Assembly: GCA_921293015.1 (NCBI GenBank)
Contig: OV121084.1
Span: forward strand, 52,301,864 to 52,365,863
From: Phorcus lineatus
Taxonomy: Eukaryota; Mollusca; Gastropoda; Trochida; Trochidae
Direction: 5' to 3'
DNA length: 64,000 nucleotides
Each line of letters starts with the position of its first letter. Within the stretch, counting starts at the first letter, position 1. This document shows positions 22,892 to 34,653 of this stretch, piece after piece. A program made the translations under genes and the position numbers. The notes beneath the pieces are model-generated. The model was not told the origin of the DNA and did no database searches. It saw only the letters and a program-made list of their open reading frames with translations.

Positions 22892-25800
22892 TCATGAGGT
22901 ACACTCCTTTTCCGTAGGTAGCTTCGTCATCATCTCGATCAGAAGAACAAATAACGCCACACAAACTCCTGAGCACAGCAGGTAGAACGCTGAAGCAATG
23001 TCCAGTAAATGTATGACAGGCCTTGCTACTTCCGATAAACATTTCTCCGGTTTTTGGACTCCCCAGCGCTTCCACCATAAGGCAAATAAACCACTGTCTG
23101 CGATCACTGATAATCTGAAAATTAAATAGGGTATCTTTGAGGCCAACTTCATGCATACAAGACACTTGAAATTGTTAAAGAGACCATTTTGCATTACATT
23201 CATCTTGAAACAAATGCATGAAAGGCATATTTGATTCATAGAGAGCTAAATCGTCATGATTTTAGAGGGTTTACCAATTATCAGCGCATGCATGTTAATC
23301 AAAATAAACTTTGCTCGACCGTATATCCCACAGAATATCCTCAAGTAAAACATTATTTTCCTGAATCAATTACACTTCATTTGATCGCGGACGAGACGCT
23401 TGCTTTCACAACATGAAACATTTGGTAAGATCCTATAAAAACGTACTAAAGGCACATTTTTCTATAGTTATGAGTAATTACTTACTTTATGGACAATATA
23501 AATGCCCTAATCTAGATTGTCGTAGGAACTCAAGTGTAAAACTGATAGGTGTTTTGCCTCGTGGACCGAATAATTGAATTTTGAAACATTATCTATTTTA
23601 TCAACTTAATGACAATATTCTATCATGTTTTTATTTAAATATTATGTTGATAACCCATTTGAAAATTACAAGTTTAGCAACTGTGTGTAATTGAACAGCT
23701 ATCTTATTGGAAGAAATTTAAGCTGATGAATAACATTTAGTGTATATATTTGCCACAAAACAATTATTTCAAAACACGTTCAAATTCAACTTTATTAAGC
23801 AACAGCAATTGGTTCTTAACTCTGTTGAAAATTTGGCGATGTGTCTGTAGCACGTGAGAATATAAACCTAAGAAACTCACATGTTTTCTATGTCTTTTCT
23901 CAGTGGGTAACCTGTGGGTACACCAAGACCAAACTGATGCCATATGACATCCTGACCGATTATGTCGATGGTGCAGTCGTTTTTCATCAGTTCATACAGG
24001 GTATGGCGACTCTCGAAAAACGCATAATTGCCTTGTTTTAACTTTGCAAAATGTTTCAGTATGTCCTTGCTTAATACATCTGGATCGGTCTTGTTCGCTT
24101 CAACAACACCTTCCCAGGCTAGTTTCATGTCCTCCCCCTTGGATAACTACAAAACAAGAAAAGTTTCATTAGGGGATATCCGTGTTTGTAACTCTGACTT
24201 CTTCTTCTGAAGGTGGTGACACAAGATCAGAAAGAGGAAGAAATTTCTTTTTACATATCATCATATGTAAAATCAAGGACAAATATTGACATTGAGGGTG
24301 TGATGCACACAAGTGTGTTTGAAAATCAGAGATTTTCATTATGACTCGTAATGACAGTATTCATGGTAATAAGGAAGACAAGTAATTTTATGGATAATCA
24401 ACTTCTTTATTGTACTGATAGCGACGTTTCGGTTCTTAGATTCTGATACTGTTTTCAAGCCATAAAATTAGATTATCCATAAAATTACTTGTCTTCCTTA
24501 TACTGACAACTTATAGAATGCCAATCAAACAGTTCATGGTAATAGATGTAAAAGTATGAATACTTAAAGGATACATAACTTCATGTACGTAACCCTAATA
24601 ATCGGGGTAGGAACAAAGAAAAAAGATACAAAAGTCATGTGTAGGTATGTTTATGAAACTTTTTAAAACAGCATAATTCTAAAAATTGTGATTTTTTTTA
24701 TAAAAAGTTCATCTAGAGTATGGTTACGTGGCAACGTGTACACGTCTGTTTCCACTTATTTTTCTGCTGAAATACTTACTCGGAATATGTGCTCTCTAAT
24801 ATGGCCTGACTGAAATCCCCACTTGTACCCCTTCTGTTGCACAAGTTCTCCCAGGTTTTTGAAAGGAAGCGAGTTTTTATGGACTGCAAAAAGGGCAACA
24901 AGGTTCGCGCTGTATAACGCAGCAACGATGATGCTAAAAAGACCCCATGAGAACATCAGTAGTCGAATTGGTTGGTTTCTTGTGTTGATACCAACACCTA
25001 TAATGAGAATGTTAATAACCAGTTTCACAGGTTCTCTTTTAAAATTTGAAACAGAAATTGTTTGAATTCATCAACAGAAAATGAATATCTTTATTTAATT
25101 CAATAGAGGCTAAGTGATGAACAACAATATAAACATTTAATGACAAACTGTCTTTATCCTTGTATGATTTAAAGGGAGAAAAAGTATACACAAAATAAAG
25201 TTGAAGTGACGTAAACATATTTTGATGTCCCCTGGACAAATTTTTTTAAAAACTTTTTAAAAAATTATTTTTATTGTTCCCAAGTCATATATACAAGTAA
25301 AATTGTAAGAGATACATAAAGATTCTACATCTCCTCAGAATGTCATACAAACGGAGTTCTACATACATGTCAATCAAATTCAAAAACTGGTAACCACTTT
25401 TTGGAAATTTTGTCAGAAGTATTATTTCTTTTAGATATACATTGACAAAGCGTGAATAAGTTCTACACACATAAATTCCTGTACCATTTCCCTCGAAGGT
25501 TACACAGTTACCATGATAGATGTACATCGTCAACTTGAAAAAACCCCCAAAACATTCAAATTACATGTAATTACTCTATCTAAGAGTAACATAAGTACTT
25601 ACCTCTATTCAGTAACATTCCAAATGTATACAGAAAATGGTCACTTATTCCATAAGGCAAAATATACAATAGCACATTGGAGCTGTTCCTGTTACACTCA
25701 TTGGTCGACTTCAAGAGGAAGTGGAGTAACAAGGTGAAGGTCAATAGAGTTGCCAACAGAACGAGCAGTACGGAATAGGAGAAACTGTCCAGGAAAACAC

Positions 25801-28800
25801 GCCATCTGACATCATCTTCTATGGATCGTTTATAGGCAATGTCATCTACCTTTGTGAAGACAGGCGGGTAAAGAAAATCCATCACTTTCTCTCGGTCTTG
25901 GTGTATAGACAAAGCTGCGATCACCATGTCCACTTCCTGTGAGTCGAAATATTGTATCCATTTCAATCTGACTATAAGTCTATCTATCCTTCTATCTCTA
26001 TCATAGAATATGTATTCCCCTTATGTAATGTATTCAGTTTGTTCATAAATGAAGAAGAGCAAACCCTTACAATCTTTACCTATATGACGGACAACCCATA
26101 CAAATTTAGTTGAAAATAAATAAACATTCTTTTTTTTTTTTTTTTCATAACATCGTTTTTATGTATGAATTATTCAAATCAATACTCTAAAATATTGTTA
26201 AAATTATTTAAACCATGAATTCAACACACTCATTAGTATTTTTAGATCATGAATTAAAAACACTAACCTGGCTATAATAATCATGACTTTATCAAACTGA
26301 CCCGTCTATTTAAAATATGAATTCAAACCACTCACTCGTCTTTCTAGCTGCCCTACAAGTCCATTCCATGTTCCGTTTCTGTCTGCTCCCCACTCTCCGT
26401 CCCTCGGTTCAATGATTTCATAGCTGCAAAGTGGACCATCAAAATCAGTAAAGGAAAAGCAAATCAAATGGTGACAAGAATATCTGCATCAAATTCATGT
26501 TGCCATCATATTTTTCAACAAGATTCAATATTTGAGTTTAATTAGTTGTGGACAAGACAGGCGAAATTTGACTCTTTAGGACAATTTATATTGGTTTGGT
26601 GAAATTAATGTTCCTTTGTTTCTATGCACCTTTTTAGGGTTATGTGATCACTACTTTTAAAAACTGTACAGTTTGACCTTACCACCCCCTTCCATTATTT
26701 TAATAAGCTCTGCTATACCTATCTAGTATTTTTATTCATTCAGTCATTCAAGAATTGATCTCCTGGGATCATCTAAAGTATCGTGTACTGTTTATCCATC
26801 CTTGATTAGTCCCTATCCCGCTAGTCCCCAGTTGTTCCACGCAAAGGTTGATCTTGTGCTGTGATTTCGTCTGAGTAGGCATTACACTAGAGTGTTTGTC
26901 TATTGTTTATTCACGAGTTATTGACTGCCCTAATGAGCTGTTGACTCTTGATCCATTTACGGGCAATCAATTTCCGTAACATTTTATCGTTTCGTTATAA
27001 TGTGCAAATAAACCATTGCATTCACCAACTACGTCTATCCAATACTATTATTAGCTTGATATTTGTTTTCTCATTCTGCCGGAAAAACGGGTTTCTTCTA
27101 TGTTCAGATTGTTGAACTGCACCGATAACGGTCAACAAACCATTTTACAGGAATAGGTTCCGCCACATATGTGAGGATATATAAAGTGCAATCTAATCAT
27201 ATGCTTAACCATTAACGCTAGTTTTAAGTTATGTTATGCATGTATGTTGTTTTTAATCCTAAAAGTCTTTATTGTTTTGTTCATTTGAACAACCGCTTCA
27301 ATAACCTTGCCTCTTGGGTCGTCGTCACTCTTGGGTCGTCGTCACATAGCTGTACTGTTGCTAACGACAAAGTTTTGTGTTTTAAACGTAACATCATACT
27401 CAGTTTGTAAAGATCAAGCTGTTCTCATTGAATAATTTGCCCATATTGCTGATTGCTGAGTGTATTAAACTTTTCATAAACTTACGTAAAACCTTCTATT
27501 GTAACCAACAGGGAAACGTTACCTGAAGTTAAGGGCTAAGGAAATGCTGTCCAGGAGGTCAATGCAGTAACCCACGTATTGTTTGTTCTTCTTCATCGTG
27601 AACATGGCATTCTCACATCGAAAAAATAATGTCAAATGATTAAATCAGAAATATCATTACCATAAACTGTTACTACTTCTAAAGTGTTTTTCGCCAGACA
27701 AACTATGCATGTAAATATAAGCATCTTCTCTAAAATGTTTATTGAATTACTCCAAAACTGTTTGTTAACCATACATAGATATTAAAGTCTCCAGTATAAA
27801 TAATGTCTACATAATGTTAAAAAGACATCAATGAAGTCAAACTACGGCAAATTGGTGTTCAAGTTACTCTCCTTTGAATTTTTATCAGGGAGTAGATTTG
27901 ACCTGTACAACAGCTCGAAATGAGAGCAACGAACCACGTGATTGGCCTGCCATTTATTGGTAAAACTTAAAAATGCAAGTTAAAACTTTAATAGAAAGCA
28001 AAACATTTGACGTGCAACGAAGCTTACAAACAGGTCGGTCGATTTTGTTAATTCCAAACTTACCCTATCAAATATATATATAAGGTTTAGATTCGTATGC
28101 GATTTCTCTAGCGTAATACTTACCTCTAAAGTCGACACGATAAGAGTTCTGTTATTTAGGCCATATTTCATGTTTGGAAAGACGTCCATTTTTATTTCCC
28201 ACTCTGTTTCCTTGGGAGAAAATTGCCTGCCTTGAGGTACAGTTATCAGTTGCCATGCTCGAATGTATTCTGTCTGTAAAACGGTATTTTAGGTGTATAT
28301 AAGTTATCAAAATAATAGTAAAGGGGTGTAGAGTACGAAATTTCGAATTTTAAATTTACAATTTTAGATTTTTATGTTTACGAAGATGTCTGATTGGTTT
28401 CAAAAGTGGACAAAATTAAGTTCAAATTAACAAGCTAATACCTGTCTTTCATCTTTATTTTCTAATGGAAGGTCGCCTTAAAAAAGATGATAGCATGATA
28501 GACGTGTATTCGTATTAAGATTATTTAGATATACAGCTTTCATTTTAGGTTTCTAGTATAAATAAGGTCGCCTTTATTAAGCTTATTTTAGCTTGATAGA
28601 CGCGTATTCGCATTAAGATATTTTAAATATACAGCTTTTATTTAAGGTTTCCAGTTTAAATAGGTATAAACGTTGGTGTAGATCATCAATTATTTGACTT
28701 CATACACCTAAATAAGACCACAGTTGAGACATATATTAGCGGTTAAACAGGCTGACATTTGTGACCAAATACTAGAATCATATATGATATTATACGTTTT

Positions 28801-31800
28801 TATGTGTCAGTACTAAATGCATATAATGTATTTTGTCATATCAACTGCCCTTTTAAGAATCAATCGACTGCAGCTTAGAAGTGAAACATTTTATTGAATT
28901 TCTAGAGAGTTACAATCTTGTTAATAATAATGACCTTTAAAGTAATAACAATAATACACACAGACAGAATTTTTTTTATGACTTTATTTCTTTTTGAGTG
29001 GGGTACAGCTGTTTCATAACATCAATGTAAACTATGAAACAATTCAGGTAAACAAATTAAAGCATATCTATTCATATCAAATAAACAAGTTGTGGCGAGA
29101 CGACCAAAATGAGACAAACTTATCGTATTTGCATTGTGTGTAGACATTTGCTTTGTGTAGTTGATAATTATAATTTAATTTTGGTTTTAAGCCTGCTAGA
29201 GTCGGTAGAATGCTTGCTCGTTTTCTAACATAGATGTATTCCTTAGTTAGGATAAAAAGGAAGTTTAGAACATCATTTCTTCTTTCACTGAATCCAAAAA
29301 GAATTGCCTCTGCCTTTAGGTTCAAATGGGTGTCTGTTTCATTTTCGATCCATTTTAGTAGATCTTGTCACAGCGTTTTTACAAATTTACATTCATAAAA
29401 AAGATGGATAATTGATTCTGCTTCAACATTACAGAATGTACATTGTGGTGATTCTATGAGATTATATCTATGTAAATCTTTATTTGTTGTGAGGATTCTA
29501 TGGAGAATTCAATACTTGAACCATCTATGTTTTGCACTATAACATGCTCGAATAGGTATAAAATTGAATGTTTTCCACAGATTCAAACTAAAATCTATAT
29601 TCAGTTCCTTTTCCCACTTACTTTGATAAGCTAGTTTTTTATTTGAAATATCCTTATGTAAAAGGTTGTAAAATATGCTACATCCTTTCTCAGCCTTAAA
29701 TAGTATTTCTAAATTAGGCGGCATGAAAGGCAAATCTGTCTGCTTATTGATATTGGTCGAGTTCTGTTTTATAAATGATTTCAAAGAGGATATCGACCAG
29801 CACATTCAAGAAAATTTGTTTTAACCCCATTTCGTTCTTCAAAGTCGTTATAGGACAGAAATGTGTCATTATCTGCTAGGAAATCATTTACAAATTTGAT
29901 AAGTGATTGCATATAATGATCATATATAACGGGTTTTTTTACTATTCTGATGTTGTCATTTGCCCATATGTACTGTCTACTGAGATTGATATTATCATAT
30001 TTACAGTTTTCTTTTAATTCAGACCAAGCGTGAAATATGTCTTTCCAGAATGGACTAATGAGTTTTGGGATATATTATGTCTTTAGATAAGATGGTCCCA
30101 TTTCTACTGGGTTAAGTTGGCTTACTGGGTGTGACGTAAACAAAAGCTTACTTAATAACAGAAATAAAGATGAATAAATGAATGTAGACCTGCGAAATCA
30201 TAAATTACAAATATTTGTGATCGAGTGTTGCCTTTGATTATCAATAAATGAATCTTTGTAGATAATTCATTATGACTTGATCTTCAAACACGTTAATGTC
30301 AGTGTTATAACAACACTTAGTTATTTCCTTTGCATTTGAATTTTTAACATTCTATTTTGAAAAGCAGCATGCGATCACCAAATAAATACGGATTTAAGAT
30401 TCGCATAAGAAATACCAATAAACAAAGAAAATGGGTCAAGACTTTGTCCTACCTTAAGACAGGTAATGAAATACAAAGTAATTCTCTCAGCTCACGTCTT
30501 TATTCGCTTTACTATTACCAGACATATTCTAGCACTTCAGATGTCTTCTTTGAATTTGTTTTTATCCTAAGGCTATGTCACAAACATTAACGCTGCAAAA
30601 TCAGCGTATATGAATCCTCTTAGCTCACTCCTAATACCCTGATCTCTTTCGTGATCAGCTTGATATTCGTGGCTTAGTTCACCTGTTATTTTACAGCCAA
30701 TGAAACGTCCTTATGCAAGGAGCTTAACGTTATTACTATCTTGAACTCAACTGATATTTCCATCCGGATTGTGCCGCTGTTGCTGGATGCGAGTCGTCTT
30801 ATTGGCTGGTTAGATACGTAGCGATACGAGGCTTTTGGTTTGCAAGAGATTAGGAAGGAGCTGAGCGGATTCATATACGCTGACTTAGCAAGCTGCACAA
30901 ACATCAACGCTGCAATAACCTGATTTGGTGACAGGAGGATAACGTTCTCCAGATGGTGGATCCCTGGATGAGGTCCAGTAGGAGGCTGACATACAGAGGT
31001 ACAAGCTTGGATCCAGAAGGAATAGTGCCGGAAATCTGTCGTTCTATTCAACTCACTGTCGGCAGAGTCAACCTTGAATATGAGGGAAATGATGATAATT
31101 TTATAAAATCTGTAGATTAATAACCGCTTTTACAAATACAACTTCATATGATTTCACTTAACAACGTTTCGATTATTGGCGATTTCGTCAGCGGATTACA
31201 TCTGATCAGATTTATAAGAAAATGAAAAAATTGATAGAGTGAATCTCTTCATGAAATAATAATTAAGTAACTCCCTTTACGATGACGTAACTTTTAACAA
31301 AATATCACTTTTTTCACAACTAATTGCTTTAAACATATATTAAATTAGTATTATCGTTTGTCTTCTCGTTTTGATATTGTCTTAAATAAAAGACAATTAT
31401 AATTTTTTATAAAGAAATCGATTAAAGGATTGCCTTATTCTGATATAGTATTTTTTATCCTCACAAATTTTATTTTATACACATATATTCCTTTCAAGAA
31501 AAAAAATCATTTCTAAAAATTAACAAGATCAACTATAAATTAATTCTTTGGGTAAATGACGATACTCACGATATTCAGTAACAAATTAGCTCTGCTATAA
31601 TCAGCAACCAGGATGAAGTTCAGTTCAGGAAAGAATCTCTGATGGACAGACTGGAGGAAAGCTCTGAATACAGATTCTGACAGAAACTCTTGGTTAACTT
31701 CCTGCAGCATGAAGGATGTTGGGAGGGTGTCGAGGTGCTGGTGGATGAGTAGCTCTTGTACTGTGGCGTCTAAGATACGTGGATAATGTCAAAATGCTAT

Positions 31801-32938
31801 AAGTATGAATCTTTAAAATGCTCAACAGTTCTCAGTATTTGCTTACTTTATAAGTAATCCTAGTCCTAAAGTAAACAACATTTGCTGTAGAACAAACTCA
31901 AACAATGGTAAGGAAGGGGTAACATATTTGGTAGGAATGGGGGAGTATCCTATTAGGTATGGAAGGGGCCGGGGGTGTATTCTTTTGTGGTAGGGAAGGG
32001 TGAGTAACCTTTTTGGTAGGAGAGGGGGTATCAAATTTGGTGGGGCTAACTGCCCCCAATTTAACTGGGGGGCAGTTACCCGCTGAAAATTATATCGTTC
32101 TTATTCATTTGATTTAACTTGAGCAAATCAAAAGTATGCACTTCATTAGTTATTGTAACTTTTTTCAATTCATTTACAAAAGTGAATAAATAATTCAAAG
32201 ATAACTTTACCAAAACAGAATACTTTATGATTGCATTCATTTCATCATTCAGTTCATGTATTTACCATTTGACTTTCAAAGGTTAAAGGGACAGAGAGTA
32301 TGTTTTATGATATTTCACGTGGCTATAATAATATTCAAAATACCAGATAACCTTAGCCACACTAGTATTTAAATCGTTCTCCAAACTTGTATCGATCTTT
32401 ATCATTAAATTCATAACTTGTGATAATTTGATGTTTTCAATGCAAGGGGAAAACAGCCATATTATGCCAAATTTTAAAATTCTGCGTCCTTTTTAAATAA
32501 TCTACTTAACACTTGCAACCAATGTTTGTCTTTCAGTCTTCTGTAAATTAGTTCCCAAAATGACGTTTGAGACAGTTTAAGCTACTAACATGATTCAGTG
32601 TCAAATATCAGTATTATTTTCTTCCACTGAAGAATGTTGATTGTTTGTGATAGTTTCATAACCATTGCAGAAGCGTCTTGGGCTTCCATTGGTTGCTGGT
32701 TTCTGTTGTAGAGTTGATCTGTTTGACAAAAAGAATGAAAGAGTATTTAGAAAATAGATGTAATGATGAGAAATGACGAAAAACAGCCTTGGACATGTAT
32801 TATGAATATTCTAGGCATAAAGAACGGTTAACTTTTTTTGAACATCAGGGTCTACTTACCTCTGTTTGTTTTGAAAGCATACTGAGTTGTCGGGGATAGG
32901 ATAAATAAATAGGTAACAGCCAAAATACGTCCGAGCAT
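22892..32938 (-). CDS. Ionotropic glutamate receptor-like subunit, compact (591 aa)
   Basis: Ten exons with fully matching phases: 32938-32860, 32718-32590, 31769-31570, 28273-28124, 27611-27523, 26423-26336, 25936-25603, 24997-24780, 24146-23881, 23114-22892. It opens with a signal peptide (MLGRILAVTYLFILSPTT). The amino-terminal domain is only about 110 residues (28-136; WKKIILIFDTES is typical). The ligand-binding half S1 (about 170-290) has YEIIEPRDGEWGA, WNGLVGQLERRE and the binding arginine R260 in HQDREKVMDF. M1 is about 298-321, the pore loop about 333-352 and M3 about 369-393 (WGLFSIIVAALYSANLVALF). S2 has the acidic residue E474 in FFES, and M4 is about 557-577. The usual Ser/Thr after Gly in S2 is His-Ile (SGHIRE), and the M3 SYTANLAAF motif is altered. 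It is thus a ligand-gated cation channel subunit of divergent or chemoreceptor type (inference). Introns hold a LINE, a foldback and a TTAA element. Confidence 0.85.
24360..24544. mobile_element. Foldback element with perfect 31-bp arms and flanking direct repeats
   Basis: The 31-base arm at 24369-24399 is matched without mismatch, in reverse complement, at 24471-24501, around a 71-base loop containing GCGACGTTTCGGTTC. TTCATGGTAATA occurs at 24360-24371 and 24533-24544 and may be a target-site duplication. It lies in the receptor intron between the M3 and S2 exons. Perfect arms suggest a young or self-correcting element. Confidence 0.7.
28470..28668. repeat. Tandem duplication of about 100 bp in a receptor intron
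   Basis: Two similar units begin with AAGGTCGCCTT and contain GATAGACG(T/C)GTATTCG(T/C)ATT, ATATACAGCTTT and GGTTTC(T/C)AGT. They lie in the intron upstream (in gene order) of the exon at 28273-28124 and carry no open frame. Confidence 0.6.
29060..30120 (-). mobile_element. LINE C-terminal fragment inside a receptor intron
   Basis: Minus-strand frames give LPFMPPNLEILFKAEKGC, SKWEKELN, WKTFNFIPIRACYSAKHRW, then CTFCNVEAESIIHLFYECKF and LNLKAEAILFGF, TKEYIYVRKR. This series is typical of the C-terminal tail of L1-like LINE ORF2 proteins (zinc-knuckle C..C...H....C followed by ILFG and AK.YIY). Several frame breaks are present. It is in the same transcriptional direction as the host receptor gene and fills much of the 3.3-kb third intron. 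Confidence 0.75.
30570..31080. repeat. Inverted partial repeat in a receptor intron
   Basis: TCAGCGTATATGAATCC with flanking similarity at about 30600-30640 is mirrored on the other strand at about 30860-30895, together with an AAACAT(T/C)AACGCTGCAA block. A 121-codon minus-strand frame (31051-30686) and shorter plus frames cross it, but none matches the receptor amino-terminal domain or fits intron phase. It is treated as a transposon remnant of unknown type. Confidence 0.4.
31890..32090 (+). repeat. G-rich degenerate minisatellite in the second receptor intron
   Basis: Phrases such as TTTGGTAGGAATGGGGGAGT and TTTTTGGTAGGAGAGGGGGT repeat every 30-40 bases. The tract ends in AACTGCCCCC...GGGGGGCAGTT, a short GC palindrome. 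The plus strand, non-template for no known gene here, has several G runs that could form quadruplexes. The minus-strand 63-codon frame across it is an artefact. Confidence 0.5.
32283..32580 (+). mobile_element. TTAA-flanked small element next to a receptor splice donor
   Basis: Opens with TTAAAGGGACAGAGAGTATG (the family end also at 7108 and 33217). The interior resembles 7135-7400 (CATGTGGCT/CACGTGGCT, GGAAAACAGCCAT, TTCTGCGTCC). The far end is probably GAGACAGTTTAA at about 32570-32581, only about 8 bases from the donor of exon 2 (exon end 32590). Confidence 0.5.
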
Positions 32939-32993
32939 TCTGCAGATGAAAAGAAAGAATTATTTATGCATTGCTGTCTTTAAATGGTGTGAT

Positions 32994-33001
32994 ACATATA
33001 T
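32994..33001 (-). promoter_or_regulatory. TATA-like box of the receptor gene
   Basis: TATATATG on the minus strand 56 bases above the start codon predicts transcription from about 32968 and a 5' UTR of about 30 bases. Based on position only. Confidence 0.35.
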
Positions 33002-33002
33002 A

Positions 33003-34290
33003 GCAATATGTTTTGGTATTGACAGTTTCTAAAAAATTAAACTAGTGTAATGCCGCTGCATGTATGACGTCAAAATGTTGTGTAGTTGTGACTTCACAGT
33101 GCTAACATCTACGCAATGGTAACCAAGGCTCTAATATGTTAGTTTCAGAACACTGTCGGCAATTATTCTAGATGTTTGTTCGCGAGGAATAAACAGAATA
33201 CTAAGCCTCCCACCACTTAAAGGGACACAGAGTATGTCATTGGGGTCAAATATGTCAAACTTTATTAATGGCGTTAATCTATGGCGAAGTAGTGTTTGTT
33301 TCTAAACATCACCATCTTATAGTCTTATCAGTTCAGCATACAAAAAATAAACTGTTAAGTTGTAAAGTTGTTATGTTGTGCCAATGACTCAAACGTAATT
33401 TGGGAAACTTTTCTACAGCAGGCATACAGAGAAAGATTGGTTGGTAGTGTTTGGAAGGTCACTTAACTAATATCCAGGTAAACTGGACGCAGGATTTCGA
33501 CTTATTAACATCTATATTTTGACTATTTTCGTATAATCGTTGAAAACAGGAAATTATCCTATTTAAGGCAATTAGAGATAAAGCTGCAAGTTTTGGGTGG
33601 ATATTTGAACTAAATGAAGGAGAGATGTATTTTGGCTCAAATTCAAGCCACAGGAAAATTTATGAAACATGATATGTGTCATTTTAATACTATTTGCTTT
33701 CGCTCGTTTCATACTTAATCATGAACTCGTTTGATAAAAATATTATTAAATAGAAGGTCGTTTAGTATCCTCTATTTGTTTTCTGAAATTGTTTTCTGTT
33801 CATCATTTATGACCCTCTCTGTTGTAAATCAATAATGACATGTCTATGGGAGGATAACAATGTTAACATTGAGATTGCTCGCAAAGCTCAGTTAAATCAA
33901 TATTGACAGAATCACCACTAAATGATGAATAAACGAAATTAATGTCATTGGGTCGATAACATTTATTTGATTATGATATTAAGGTTTTGGGTTTCAACAT
34001 GTGTCGTAGCTTAAAATGTATTCTGACATTATTGTATTGGATATTAAAACTATACGGATGAGTAACTAAGGTAGAAATGACATTTTCGAAGCGACGTTTT
34101 GTTTGTGTAAAGAAAAAGATTTTATCGTAAATATCAGAAAGTTGAGTTTTTGAAATATGGAAGCGGTAAACAAGAAGTGTCAACAACGGATGTTATTTTA
34201 AATCGTCCAAGAGGTTTTAATATTGACAATAACAGTATGAATGTATTTTTTTACTGTTCTATCTATTCCAATTCTATCTATGTCCCTGTT
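33003..34290. other. Intergenic 5' of the receptor gene
   Basis: Contains another element end, TTAAAGGGACACAGAGTATG, at 33217, oriented rightward, with a possible body to about 33410. No gene or RNA gene seen in the rest. Confidence 0.4.
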
Positions 34291-34600
34291 CTCAGAAAAT
34301 CGTGTTGTGGGCGTGTCGATCGTGTAGTGATTGTGTTGTGATTGTGTAGTGTATGTGTTGTGATTGCGTTGATCGTGCTTCAGCCTTAGGACACGATAAC
34401 AGCACAACCACAACACAACCACACCACGATCGATAAATTGTCCCTCTTGCAATCGTACTCATGTTAAATTATCTCTGATACTGCTAAACTTTAGGACCAC
34501 GATGATAGCTCGTACAGAACACGGAGTCACACGATTACTGTATGATCAGGATACAATCGTTACACGATATTGGATTGAACTTGCACAAATAGGAGCGTTT
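34291..34600. repeat. GTGTTGTGATTG-rich tract with inverted CACAACC counterpart
   Basis: Bases about 34310-34375 are built from TTGTGATTGTGTAGTG-like words and about 34395-34440 from CAACCACAACACAACC-like words, so the tract can fold back imperfectly. Similar CGTGATCG/CGATACGAT word use appears at 36280-36490. Possibly a decayed small element family; no coding potential. Confidence 0.35.
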
Positions 34601-34653
34601 CCAATCAAAACGTTTTCATCACGTGTGCTTCGCGTTTCTTACTTTCAGTCAAC

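Noticed and set aside
30686-31051. 121-codon minus frame as a receptor amino-terminal exon
   Set aside because: Exons at 31769-31570 and 28273-28124 already join in phase 0; this frame has no fitting splice sites and shares an inverted repeat with adjacent DNA.
31843-32034. Minus-strand proline-rich 63-codon frame
   Set aside because: Generated by the G-rich intronic minisatellite.
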